Assembly (NCBI RefSeq): GCF_015291725.1 | Contig: NZ_CP030038.1 | Span: forward strand, 6,251,001-6,315,000 | DNA from: Bradyrhizobium sp. CCBAU 51765 | GTDB taxonomy: Bacteria; Pseudomonadota; Alphaproteobacteria; Rhizobiales; Xanthobacteraceae | Direction: 5' to 3' | DNA: 64,000 nucleotides | In this document: positions 44,061 to 51,907 of the stretch, piece by piece | Position numbering within the stretch: the first letter of the stretch is position 1 | Layout: each line of letters opens with the position of its first letter | Notes under the pieces: generated by a model | The model's input: only the letters and a program-made list of their open reading frames with translations | Databases searched by the model: none | What the model was told of the DNA's origin: nothing | Program-made: the position numbers and the translations under genes

Positions 44061-45542
44061 ATGGACCAGGAAAAGGTCAACATCCTGCTCGTCGACGATC
44101 AGCCGGCCAAGCTGCTCGCCTATGAGGTGATCCTGAAGGATCTCGGCGAGAACCTCGTGATCGCCTCATCGGGACGCGAGGCGCTGGAGGTGCTGCTCAA
44201 GACCGAGATCGCGGTGATCCTGGTCGACGTCTGCATGCCCGAGCTCGACGGCTTCGAGCTCGCAGCGATGATCCGCGAGCACCCGCGGTTCCAGAAGACC
44301 GCGATGATCTTCATCTCCGCGATTCAGGTCAGCGACATCGACCGGCTGCGCGGCTACGAGATGGGCGCCGTCGACTACGTGCCGGTGCCGGTCGTGCCGG
44401 AGGTGCTGCGCGCCAAGATCAGGGTGTTCGCCGAGCTCTATCGCAAGACCCGCGAGCTCGAGCGTCTGAACCACGAGCTTGAGGACCGCGTCCGCGCGCG
44501 CACCGCGGAACTGGAGCACTCGACCGCGAAGCTGCGCGAGAGCGAGCAGCGGCGCAGCATGGCGATCGCCGCCGGCAAGATGGGGTCCTGGGACTGGGAC
44601 TGGATCAGCGGAGATTGGATGTGGGACGAGGGACAGTACCGCATTTTCGGCGTCACCCCCGAGAGCTTCGAGGTCAATCCGGCCAACGTTCAGGCCCTGT
44701 TGCATCCTGACGACGTCGATCAGTTGCGCAGGGCGATCGCCGAATTCAACAAGGGCACGCGCGCCTATGAAACGGAGTTCCGCATCGTGCGGCCCGACGG
44801 CGAGGTACGCTGGTGCGTCGGCACGGCGGCGGCGACGGTCGACGAGCGCGGGCGCGTGGTGCGCGTCAGCGGCGTCACCGTCGATATCACCGAGCGCAAG
44901 CGCGCCGAGGAGCGGCAAAATCTCCTGGCGCGGGAGGTCGATCATCGCGCCAAGAACGCGCTGGCGCTGGCGCAATCGATCGTGCGTCTCACCCGGGCGG
45001 ACGAGGTCAAGGACTATGTCAACGCCGTCGAGGGACGCATCAATGCACTGGCGCGCGTGCACACCATCCTGTCACTGTCGAGCTGGGAGGGCGCCGAGCT
45101 CTCCAGGCTGATCGACGAGGAGCTTGCGCCCTATTCGCTCGGCGACCAGATCAGATTGGCCGGTCCCGAAGTTCAGTTGCTGCCGGCGACGGCCCAGACG
45201 CTGGCACTCGCGCTGCACGAGCTCTTCACCAACTCGGCCAAGTATGGCGCACTCTCGACTCGATCGGGGCGGCTCGCGATCGATTGGCGAGTCGAGGACG
45301 AGCTGCTCACGCTGAGCTGGGAGGAATCCGGCGGTCCGCTGGTCATGGCACCAAAATCTCGCGGCTTCGGAACGCGAAGCCTGCTTGCGAGCGTCGAGTC
45401 CCAGCTTGGCGGACAGGCGCAGTTCGATTGGCGCGCCGAAGGCCTGTTGTGCCGCCTAGAGGTGCCGCTGACGCGGAGGATGGCCGGACTCGGCAAGTTC
45501 GACACCGGCGGCTCCGCAGAGTTGCAGCGCGCGTCCGGCTAA
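44061..45542 (+). CDS. REC-PAS-HWE histidine kinase
   Basis: 493 residues. An N-terminal receiver domain (VDDQPAKLLA; phospho-Asp56 in VDVCMPELDG) where the usual Lys of the KP motif is Val (VPVPVVPEVL); coiled coil (120-165); PAS domain (about 165-280, MGSWDWDWISGDW); HWE kinase core with His295 (REVDHRAKNALALAQS), N box HELFTNSAKYGAL, and the WEE motif (LSWEESGG). HWE kinases signal to response regulators, including PhyR of the general stress response in alphaproteobacteria. It starts 13 bases after the hybrid kinase and its receiver may accept phosphate from that protein (inference). Confidence 0.92.
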   Translation: MDQEKVNILLVDDQPAKLLAYEVILKDLGENLVIASSGREALEVLLKTEIAVILVDVCMPELDGFELAAMIREHPRFQKTAMIFISAIQVSDIDRLRGYEMGAVDYVPVPVVPEVLRAKIRVFAELYRKTRELERLNHELEDRVRARTAELEHSTAKLRESEQRRSMAIAAGKMGSWDWDWISGDWMWDEGQYRIFGVTPESFEVNPANVQALLHPDDVDQLRRAIAEFNKGTRAYETEFRIVRPDGEVRWCVGTAAATVDERGRVVRVSGVTVDITERKRAEERQNLLAREVDHRAKNALALAQSIVRLTRADEVKDYVNAVEGRINALARVHTILSLSSWEGAELSRLIDEELAPYSLGDQIRLAGPEVQLLPATAQTLALALHELFTNSAKYGALSTRSGRLAIDWRVEDELLTLSWEESGGPLVMAPKSRGFGTRSLLASVESQLGGQAQFDWRAEGLLCRLEVPLTRRMAGLGKFDTGGSAELQRASG

Positions 45543-45766
45543 CCGGAGGCCGCGCTCGTCATGCGTTGGGCCATCCGCGGTTCGCGCGGGACCCGCCCTT
45601 CCAGCCAGGCTTCCGTTCGGGCGAGATCGCGCAGTGCCCTGGCGTAGCGGCGCGCCGCGCTTCGCTCGGCTCCGCGCGGTAGCCTGCGGGCCTTGCGCAG
45701 GATGTCCGCAGCCGCGTTGCGATAGGCCAGCGAGCGGTAAAGAAAGACTACCTTACCCATATCCAT
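45539..45766 (-). CDS. Small basic protein of unknown function
   Basis: 75 residues, very Arg/Ala-rich and helical (FLYRSLAYRNAAADILRKAR, AARRYARALRDLARTEAWLE). Its stop overlaps the stop of the HWE kinase on the other strand by two bases. Start uncertain: ATG 45766 (chosen), 45760 or 45790. No family recognised. Confidence 0.6.
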   Translation of the reverse strand: MDMGKVVFLYRSLAYRNAAADILRKARRLPRGAERSAARRYARALRDLARTEAWLEGRVPREPRMAQRMTSAASG

Positions 45767-45850
45767 GTTTCCCGTTTTGATGGCGCTCATCCTCGCAAGC
45801 CCGGCATGAACGTCGGATGAAGCGGGCGATGACAATTATTTCAACCGAAT

Positions 45851-45875
45851 GGAACCAGACAATCACGCGGGTGTT
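45851..45875 (+). promoter_or_regulatory. Possible EcfG-type promoter (variant)
   Basis: GGAAC (45851-45855), 16-base spacer, TGTT (45872-45875), 27 bases before the next ATG (45902). Confidence 0.4.
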
Positions 45876-45901
45876 TGCATGCCAATCCGGGATGCACTCC
45901 C

Positions 45902-46159
45902 ATGCGCATGAAGAAGTCGTCTGAGCTGATCTCTGCCAGCGGACTTATCAAGCTGATGACGCATGCAATGATGGGCGCGGCCCTCGGCCTCACTTTCAGC
46001 CTCACGCTCGTCCTGTCCAATCCAGCCGTGGCCAACCTGCTCAATAGCGGCGGAAGCCAGGCCATTCTGGTCTTCACTCTCACCTTGGTGACGACGTTCG
46101 CGATCGGTGCGACGCTCACCGGCGTCGTCTTCATCATTGACGAGGACAAGCAATCTTGA
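45902..46159 (+). CDS. Small two-helix membrane protein
   Basis: 85 residues (MRMKKSSELISASGLIKLMT...) with two hydrophobic helices (about 22-42 and 52-75) and an acidic C-terminus (DEDKQS). Unknown function; the pattern recalls short stress-induced inner-membrane proteins. ATG 45902 or 45908. Downstream, at 46192, begins another EcfG-type promoter. Confidence 0.65.
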   Translation: MRMKKSSELISASGLIKLMTHAMMGAALGLTFSLTLVLSNPAVANLLNSGGSQAILVFTLTLVTTFAIGATLTGVVFIIDEDKQS

Positions 46160-46191
46160 AGCGCGCGTGATCCGCGGGAGATGCTTTGTCG

Positions 46192-46216
46192 GGAACTCCT
46201 GCGGCGGAGAGCGGTT
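46192..46216 (+). promoter_or_regulatory. EcfG-type promoter
   Basis: GGAAC (46192-46196), 16-base spacer, GGTT (46213-46216), 37 bases before the ATG at 46254. Confidence 0.7.
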
Positions 46217-46253
46217 GGCTGCCTGCGTCAAATTAACTCAGGGAGTTTCCCGC

Positions 46254-46496
46254 ATGAAGACGACCAAGCTCGCTCTCGCCGTAATGTTGGCAACCGGCCT
46301 TGCCGCCGCGCCGTTCGCCGTGCAGGCCAAGTCACACAAGGCCAAGCATGGATCCTCGATGTCATCGTCGCAGACCACCGGCGCCAACACCAAGTCTTCC
46401 AAGGGCGCTGATCCTTCCGGCCAAGGCGGCTCCGGCCCCGGCTCCGATCAGGGCGGCACCATGACGAACAAGGGCGGCATGACCAACACCAAATAG
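46254..46496 (+). CDS. Small secreted Ser/Gly-rich protein
   Basis: 80 residues. Signal peptide (MKTTKLALAVMLATGLAAAP, cleavage after VQA), then a low-complexity mature part (KSHKAKHGSSMSSSQTTGAN; GQGGSGPGSDQGG). Probably disordered in the periplasm. AGGGAG precedes the ATG. Between an EcfG-type promoter and an intrinsic terminator, so a self-contained unit. Similar in composition to the product at 37171-37467. Confidence 0.72.
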   Translation: MKTTKLALAVMLATGLAAAPFAVQAKSHKAKHGSSMSSSQTTGANTKSSKGADPSGQGGSGPGSDQGGTMTNKGGMTNTK

Positions 46497-46518
46497 GCCA
46501 CTCCCTGGAATCCATCGA

Positions 46519-46549
46519 GGGCCCCGCCCGTTGCGGGGCCCTTTCTCTT
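46519..46549 (+). terminator. Intrinsic terminator
   Basis: 9-bp perfect stem GGGCCCCGC / GCGGGGCCC, 5-base loop, then TTTCTCTT. Ends the gene at 46254. Confidence 0.85.
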
Positions 46550-46617
46550 GGGACTCGGGCGCAGTTTAAAATCCGGTACGCGTCCGGATCCCTCCTTCAA
46601 CCACGCGCTCCCCGATC

Positions 46618-46890
46618 TCAGCGGGGCCCGGTCGCGCGCACGGGATTGCCCGTCTTCGCGGAACGAAGGCGGACCCGGTCGCGGACGTCAGGCAGAACGT
46701 CGCTGCCCCCAGCTGCCTTCCATTCGCCGATCAGGAGGTTGATTCTCCGGCGCAGATCCATCTGCGCCAGGGCCCTTTCCGTGCAGTCGCTGCCGCGCTC
46801 GACGAGATCGCGCACCGACGCCTCGACGTCGGCCATTTCGAGCCTCAAGACTCTGATTTTACGTCGAATTTCATTAATTCTGTTGTCCAT
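46618..46890 (-). CDS. Small coiled-coil protein
   Basis: 90 residues with heptad-like pattern (INEIRRKIRVLRLEMADVEA, RALAQMDLRRRINLLIGEWK) and a basic C-terminus. Probably a dimeric helical protein. It is divergent from the next gene across a 55-base AT-rich gap (46891-46945). Function unknown. Confidence 0.65.
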   Translation of the reverse strand: MDNRINEIRRKIRVLRLEMADVEASVRDLVERGSDCTERALAQMDLRRRINLLIGEWKAAGGSDVLPDVRDRVRLRSAKTGNPVRATGPR

Positions 46891-46945
46891 GGCTTGTTAG
46901 AACAAAATAAGAACATATAGTCAAGTCACGATTCCGGAAGGGAGA

Positions 46946-47146
46946 ATGCAGATGCAGGTTCAAGGTAAATACGACGCCAGGGTTTTTCTCAGCGAGCAGA
47001 TGACGCGGGCGCAGGGTCTCAGGCTGAAGCGGCTGAGCCAGGAGGCCTATCAACCTGCCCAATTTGCACGGGACCTGTCCTTCGGCGAGGCCGCACGGCG
47101 CATCCAGGCGCTGGAGGCGGAGATCGAGTTGGCGAACTCCTTCTAG
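46946..47146 (+). CDS. DUF3072-like small protein
   Basis: 66 residues. MTRAQGLRLKRLSQEAY followed by LSFGEAARRIQALEAEIELA resembles the DUF3072 pattern (T-x-x-Q-x-x-x-L-x-x-L, then an A-x-x-x-I-x-x-L helix). Function of the family is unknown. Transcribed toward the Lys-rich gene. Confidence 0.6.
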   Translation: MQMQVQGKYDARVFLSEQMTRAQGLRLKRLSQEAYQPAQFARDLSFGEAARRIQALEAEIELANSF

Positions 47147-47187
47147 ACTGGCTGTGTCTAGCGCCTGCACGTTGTGTACGCGCTGCC

Positions 47188-47212
47188 GGAACCATGGCTG
47201 AGCCGAATGGTT
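47188..47212 (+). promoter_or_regulatory. EcfG-type promoter
   Basis: GGAAC (47188-47192), 16-base spacer, GGTT (47209-47212), 23 bases before the ATG at 47236. Confidence 0.7.
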
Positions 47213-47235
47213 CTCCTCGCCAAGGGAGAGCATGC

Positions 47236-47529
47236 ATGGCACGCAAGGCAAAGAAACGTCGCTACTCACGCAGCTCCGGCAGCGATGTCGAAAGCGAGAT
47301 GCGACGCTACAAGAAGGGTACCGCGAAGAGCGGGCGCGGGGGACGCGGCGGCCGCGTGAAGAGCCGCAAGCAGGCAATCGCGATCGGACTGTCGAAGGCG
47401 CGCAAGAAGGGCAAGAAGGTCCCGAAGAAGGCATCGACGCGGAAGAGTGCCAAGAAGACGTCGAGAAAATCGTCTAAGTCAAGCAAGTCGTCCAAGAAGT
47501 CGTCGAAGCGTAAATCCAGCAAGCGCTGA
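47236..47529 (+). CDS. Lys-rich DUF6496-type protein with histone-H1-like tail
   Basis: 97 residues. The N-terminal half (SDVESEMRRYKKGTAKSGRG, VKSRKQAIAIGLSKARKKGK) has the KSRKQAIAIGLSKAR motif seen in many small bacterial stress proteins (DUF6496). The C-terminal half is almost only Lys and Ser (repeats of KSSK), like histone H1 or AlgP tails, and suggests nucleic-acid binding. AGGGAGAG lies just upstream. Under an EcfG-type promoter. Confidence 0.82.
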   Translation: MARKAKKRRYSRSSGSDVESEMRRYKKGTAKSGRGGRGGRVKSRKQAIAIGLSKARKKGKKVPKKASTRKSAKKTSRKSSKSSKSSKKSSKRKSSKR

Positions 47530-47541
47530 CGCTGACCCGTC

Positions 47542-47904
47542 TCAGATCATGCTGCCCGGCATGAAGCAGCGGATCGAAATCCCGAACGCCGTCTTCACCG
47601 GCCACACCATGGTGCGGCCGGCCCGGTTCGGCTCGGTGATGACGGCTTCGTCCGGCACATCTATCCACTGCCCGTCCAGACGCACGCGGTAACGCCCGTT
47701 GTGCGACTCCCAGTCGGGGTCGGCGACAGCAAATCCATCCGCATCCGAGCAGCACGGGCCGAGCTGGCTGCGCAGACTGTCGAACCATGGTTTCAGGGGG
47801 GAGTTCGCGTAGCGGCCGTCATCACGCCCGAGCGCGTTTCCGCCCCAGAGCACCAATGACGCTGCGAGCAGTGCACTCCTCCGCAAGAGCTTCAATCGAA
47901 CCAT
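47542..47904 (-). CDS. Secreted protein of unknown function
   Basis: 120 residues. Signal peptide (MVRLKLLRRSALLAASLVLW), then a compact domain with a Cys pair (GPCCSDADGF) and WESHNGRYRVRLDGQWIDVP, EPNRAGRTMVWPV, and a final RCFMPGS. This is a common short periplasmic pattern in Bradyrhizobium. Convergent with the Lys-rich gene. Function unknown. Confidence 0.72.
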   Translation of the reverse strand: MVRLKLLRRSALLAASLVLWGGNALGRDDGRYANSPLKPWFDSLRSQLGPCCSDADGFAVADPDWESHNGRYRVRLDGQWIDVPDEAVITEPNRAGRTMVWPVKTAFGISIRCFMPGSMI

Positions 47905-48122
47905 GTCGGCACCGATCAAATGCGAACCGCCGGCAAGTTCCACAAAGCGGCGGTAGGCTCGAAGTTCCACGACAGCAACCCACCTTTGCGGCTTCCTTGC
48001 CGCAGCGGTGTTGGAACTGTGACGAACGAACACGGCTTTTTCGGACGAACTACGTCACCATTCCTGTGGTTAACGAGAATGTTATCAATAACCCAACGGG
48101 AATTTCGAGGCTGAACAGGAAA

Positions 48123-48147
48123 GGCGGCCCGGGGGCCGCCTTTTTTT
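48123..48147 (+). terminator. Intrinsic terminator with no gene before it on this strand
   Basis: 7-bp stem GGCGGCC / GGCCGCC, 4-base loop, then seven T on the + strand. On the minus strand the tail is only TTTCC. The nearest genes on either side are minus-strand, so an unannotated + transcript or small RNA may end here. Confidence 0.7.
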
Positions 48148-48174
48148 GAGGTGGGTTGCTCGACGCGCGTGACT

Positions 48175-49722
48175 CTACGCGAGCGGAACTGCGACGAATC
48201 TCGTCGCCTCCGCGCTTCTGACCTGCAACAGCACGCTGCGCTTGCCCGACGATTTGGCCTGCGCCAGCTCCGAACGGACGTCGCCGACATTGGCGACCGC
48301 CTTGCCGCCGACATTGAGGATGACGTCGCCGGTCTGAATGCCGCGCTGTGCCGCCGGCCCTTGCGGATCGACCTCGGTGACGACGACACCCTTCTGGCCC
48401 GCACCCTGGACGTCTCCTGCCGGCGCCAGGCTGAGGCCGAGGCGCGGCGTGCCGGCATTCGGCTGCCCCCTTCCCTCGTCGGCATTGCCATTTCCTTTGG
48501 CTTGCCGCTCGTTCGGCAGCTCGCCGAGCGCGAGGGTCACCGTTTTGCTGTCGCCCTTGCGGAAGACATCGAGCTTCACGGACGTGCCCGGCGCCAAGGT
48601 GGCGATGGTGCGCGCGAGGTCGCGGGAGTCCTTGATCGTGGTGCCGTTGACGGCGGTGATGACGTCCCCCGCCTCGATGCCGGCCTTCGCCGCCGGGCTG
48701 CCATCCTGCGGATTGTCGACGATCGCGCCGCGCGCCTCCTTGAGGCCGAGGCTATCGGCAATATCAGACGTCACGGGCTGCACCTGCACGCCGAGCCAGC
48801 CTCGGGTGACCACGCCCTTGTCCTTCAATTGCGCGACGACGAGCTTGGCGGTCGAGGCGGGAATATCGAAGCCGATGCCGACCGAGCCGCCCGAGGGCGA
48901 GAAGATCGCAGTGTTCACGCCGATCACGTTGCCGTTCATGTCGAAGGCCGGGCCGCCGGAATTGCCCTTGTTGATGGGCGCATCGATCTGGATGAAATCG
49001 TCATAGGGACCATTGCCGATATCGCGGCCGCTGGCCGAGACGATGCCGGCGGTCACAGTGCCGCCAAGACCGAAGGGATTGCCGACCGCGACAACCCAGT
49101 CGCCGATACGCGGCTTCTGGTCGGAGAATTTGACGAACGGAAAGTCCTTCTTGCCATCGACCTTGATCAGCGCGAGATCGGTCTTCGGATCGGTGCCGAC
49201 CACTTTCGCAGTGTAGGTCGTGCCGTCATCCATCGTCACCTGCACGGACTCGGCGTGGTCGACGACGTGGTTGTTGGTCACGGCATAGCCGTCGGGGGAA
49301 ATGAAGAAGCCGGACCCTTCGCCCGTGATCATCTGATGGCGCTGGCGCGGCATGCCGTTCATGCCGCCCGGGAAGCGGAAGCCGAACTGTCGGGAAAACT
49401 GGTCGAACGGCGTATCCTCGTCCGAATCCATCCGGTTCTGCTGCAGCATCGCGGTCTTGTCGCTGTCCTGGTCGATCTTCACCCGCACCGAGATCACCGC
49501 GGGTTTGACCTTGCTGACCAGATCGCCGAAGCCCGGCGGCGTCGCGGCGGCTTCCGCAGCCTGAGCCGGCGCAATGAAGGAGTTCGTACCGAACGGCGCG
49601 GAGCCTGGCGCCATTGACAGGGCGGCCACGCCCAGCGCGGCCACGGTGCCGAGCAGCGCGAGCCGGCGCGGCCTCAAGATCTTGCGGGACGTGGTGGTGT
49701 CGGAATTGACGCGATCGTTCAT
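48175..49722 (-). CDS. degP: Do-family periplasmic serine protease (DegP/HtrA)
   Basis: 515 residues. N-terminal signal anchor (RRLALLGTVAALGVAALSMA), trypsin-like domain with His152 (NNHVVDH), Asp182 (TDLALI) and Ser255 (GNSGGP), then two PDZ domains (about 300-390 and 420-510). Degrades or refolds damaged envelope proteins. A flexible Gly/Arg linker (NGNADEGRGQPNAG) separates the PDZ domains. It lies in the envelope-stress neighbourhood but shows no GGAAC promoter. Confidence 0.93.
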   Translation of the reverse strand: MNDRVNSDTTTSRKILRPRRLALLGTVAALGVAALSMAPGSAPFGTNSFIAPAQAAEAAATPPGFGDLVSKVKPAVISVRVKIDQDSDKTAMLQQNRMDSDEDTPFDQFSRQFGFRFPGGMNGMPRQRHQMITGEGSGFFISPDGYAVTNNHVVDHAESVQVTMDDGTTYTAKVVGTDPKTDLALIKVDGKKDFPFVKFSDQKPRIGDWVVAVGNPFGLGGTVTAGIVSASGRDIGNGPYDDFIQIDAPINKGNSGGPAFDMNGNVIGVNTAIFSPSGGSVGIGFDIPASTAKLVVAQLKDKGVVTRGWLGVQVQPVTSDIADSLGLKEARGAIVDNPQDGSPAAKAGIEAGDVITAVNGTTIKDSRDLARTIATLAPGTSVKLDVFRKGDSKTVTLALGELPNERQAKGNGNADEGRGQPNAGTPRLGLSLAPAGDVQGAGQKGVVVTEVDPQGPAAQRGIQTGDVILNVGGKAVANVGDVRSELAQAKSSGKRSVLLQVRSAEATRFVAVPLA

Positions 49723-49928
49723 GTCGAAATATCCATGTTGAGCTGGTGTCGCCTTGTCCTCAACATGGTCGCTGCCACCTTACGGCGTCCCGTCCGTCCG
49801 ATTAAATCTCGGCAAAGAATGGCAGAGCGGGCGCGGCAGGCAGATCGGCGCCGCCCATTTGATGCAGCTCAACACGGGCGCTTCGCGCAGTGAAAAACTG
49901 CGTTCATGAGGTCCACCGGAGGCGCGCC

Positions 49929-50765
49929 ATGTACAAAGACATTCTCGTCCACATTCCCACCGAACGTCCCATGCGGTCCGCGATCGAGGGCTCGATCTCG
50001 CTCGCGTCGTACCTCAACGCTCATCTCGACGCGGTCGCGGTCGGCTATGTCGCAACCAGTACAGCTTACGTGATGGAGGGCGGCGCGGCGGTGGCGGCCG
50101 TGTTCGAATTGGAACGCGAGCGGGCCGTGGAGCGGGCCGAGGCCGCGCTCGCGGTGTTCAGGAGCGAAGCGGCGAACGCCGGCATCTCCTACGCCTGCCA
50201 CGCGCTCGGCGCGATCCCGGCGGATGCAGCCGTCTCGCTCGGCGAGATGGCGCGACTGCACGACCTCAGCATCGTGCTCCAGCCGGATCCGGCGCAGGGC
50301 GCGTTTGACAACGACGTGCCAGGCGAGATTCTGTTTCAGGCGGGCGGCCCGGTGCTGTTCCTGCCCTACACCTTCCGTGGAGCCTTCAAGGCGAACCGGA
50401 TCGGCATCTGCTGGGACGGCAGCCGCCTCGCTGCCCGCGCCGTGCGCGACGCAGCGACGTTCCTGGCGCGCGCCGGAGAGATCGTGATCATCACCATCAA
50501 CGAGGCCGACGCCGTCTCCGGCGAGGCTTCAGCGAGCAGTCTGGCAAAACATCTCGGCCGGCGCGGACTGCCGACCCGCACGGTCAGCCTGTCGGCGGCG
50601 CGGGCCGACATTCAGCCGACCATCCTGTCGCTGGCGGCCGACGAGAGCCTCGATCTCCTGGTGATGGGCGGCTATGGCCATTCGCGGTTGCAGGAGCGCA
50701 TTCTCGGCGGCGTCACCCGCGCCATGCTGGAAGCCATGACAGTGCCGACGCTGATGTCGCATTGA
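49929..50765 (+). CDS. Universal stress protein (two-domain)
   Basis: 278 residues. N-terminal Usp half (MYKDILVHIPTERPMRSAIE...) and C-terminal Usp half with the nucleotide-type motif MGGYGHSRLQERILGGVTR, the G-2x-G-9x-G(S/T) pattern typical of ATP-binding UspA proteins. The N-terminal half lacks it. Cytoplasmic stress protein of unknown molecular role. GGAGG lies seven bases before the ATG. Confidence 0.9.
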   Translation: MYKDILVHIPTERPMRSAIEGSISLASYLNAHLDAVAVGYVATSTAYVMEGGAAVAAVFELERERAVERAEAALAVFRSEAANAGISYACHALGAIPADAAVSLGEMARLHDLSIVLQPDPAQGAFDNDVPGEILFQAGGPVLFLPYTFRGAFKANRIGICWDGSRLAARAVRDAATFLARAGEIVIITINEADAVSGEASASSLAKHLGRRGLPTRTVSLSAARADIQPTILSLAADESLDLLVMGGYGHSRLQERILGGVTRAMLEAMTVPTLMSH

Positions 50766-50784
50766 GGCGAGCCGGGTGGCGCCT

Positions 50785-50997
50785 TTACGCCGCGACAGGA
50801 GCCTCCCAGGGCGGGGGCGCGGCGACGTCCCCGTTGCGTTGCACATTGCACGCGTCGAAATGCGCCTTGAGTTCGACTTCGGCGAGGTGTTCGAAATGTT
50901 CGGCCTGGCCGAGGAGTTCCCAGGTCTGGAGCGGCCGGTAGGCCGCCTGCTGACGACAGAGGGACGCCAGCGCCCGGTAGCGACGTACGTTCTCCAT
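50785..50997 (-). CDS. Small helical protein, paralog of 61251-61448
   Basis: 70 residues: ENVRRYRALASLCRQQAAYR, then LLGQAEHFEHLAEVELKAHF. It shares the frame ENVRRYR-x3-ASL-x-RQ-x-AA-x-RP-x-Q-x-W-x-LL with the product at 61251-61448. All-helical, function unknown. GGGAGGG precedes the ATG. It lies just downstream of the cbb operon's last gene but is separately placed. Confidence 0.68.
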   Translation of the reverse strand: MENVRRYRALASLCRQQAAYRPLQTWELLGQAEHFEHLAEVELKAHFDACNVQRNGDVAAPPPWEAPVAA

Positions 50998-51169
50998 GAG
51001 ACCCTCCCTCGCATCTGCCGAGGTTATTGTCTTAATTTACGTCAGGCCGATGGCGATTGTGCAAAAGATTTGCTGCGCCCACCCTCGCTTGATCTCGGCT
51101 CGTTCCTGGGAAATGCGTACGCGGGTCGAAGTTCCAAATTGCGCCAAGGAACGTTCGGCCTTCGCTGGT

Positions 51170-51907
51170 CTATCGGTTACGGCCTCCATCGCTTGCGCGC
51201 ATCCGCTGCGCAGAACTGTTCTGCAGGTGCGGAACTCGGCCGGCCTCGGCGGCGGCACGAATGGCCGCAATATTAGCGGCATACTCGGCGGCGCTCCTGC
51301 CACGAAACACGGCGGAACCCGCGACCAGCGTATCGGCGCCCGCTGCGGCCACGGCAGCGGCATTGTCGCGCGTGACGCCGCCATCGACTTCGAGATGGAT
51401 CGGCCGCTCGCCGATCATGGTCCTAATCCGCTTGATCTTCTCGATCTGCGACCAGATGAATGACTGGCCACCAAAGCCCGGATTGACCGTCATCACCAGC
51501 ACGAGATCGATACGGTCGAGCACGTATTCAATCGTCGCCTCAGGCGTCGACGGACAAAGGCTGACGCCAGCCTTCCTGCCGAGCGAGCGGATCGCCTGGA
51601 GCGAGCGGTCGAGATGCGGGCCGGCTTCGGCGTGCACCGTGATGAGGTCCGCTCCGGCTTTCGCGAACGCCTCGAGATAGGCATCGGTCGGCGCTATCAT
51701 CAAATGCACGTCGAAGACCTTGTTCGTCAACGGCCGGATCGCCTTGATGACGTCAGCACCGAAACTGATGTTCGGCACGAAATGCCCGTCCATGACGTCG
51801 CAATGGATCCAGTCGGCCCCGGCCGCATCGATCGCCGCGACCTCCTCGCCGAGACGGGCGAAATCCGCCGCCAGGATCGAGGAGGCGATGAGAATGTCTT
51901 CGCTCAT
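51170..51907 (-). CDS. rpe: Ribulose-phosphate 3-epimerase
   Basis: TIM-barrel enzyme that interconverts ribulose 5-phosphate and xylulose 5-phosphate in the Calvin cycle and pentose phosphate pathway (cbbE). 245 residues. ASSILAADFARLGEEV, HCDVMDGHFVPNISFG with metal ligands, VFDVHLM, VNPGFGGQSFI and EVDGGVTRDNA are typical. It overlaps the cbbX stop by four bases, so it is translationally coupled and closes the operon. No U-rich terminator was seen after it. Confidence 0.95.
   Translation of the reverse strand: MSEDILIASSILAADFARLGEEVAAIDAAGADWIHCDVMDGHFVPNISFGADVIKAIRPLTNKVFDVHLMIAPTDAYLEAFAKAGADLITVHAEAGPHLDRSLQAIRSLGRKAGVSLCPSTPEATIEYVLDRIDLVLVMTVNPGFGGQSFIWSQIEKIKRIRTMIGERPIHLEVDGGVTRDNAAAVAAAGADTLVAGSAVFRGRSAAEYAANIAAIRAAAEAGRVPHLQNSSAQRMRASDGGRNR

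Noticed and set aside
48151..49617. 488-codon + strand frame opposite degP
   Set aside because: Antisense shadow; the minus frame has full protease and PDZ motifs.
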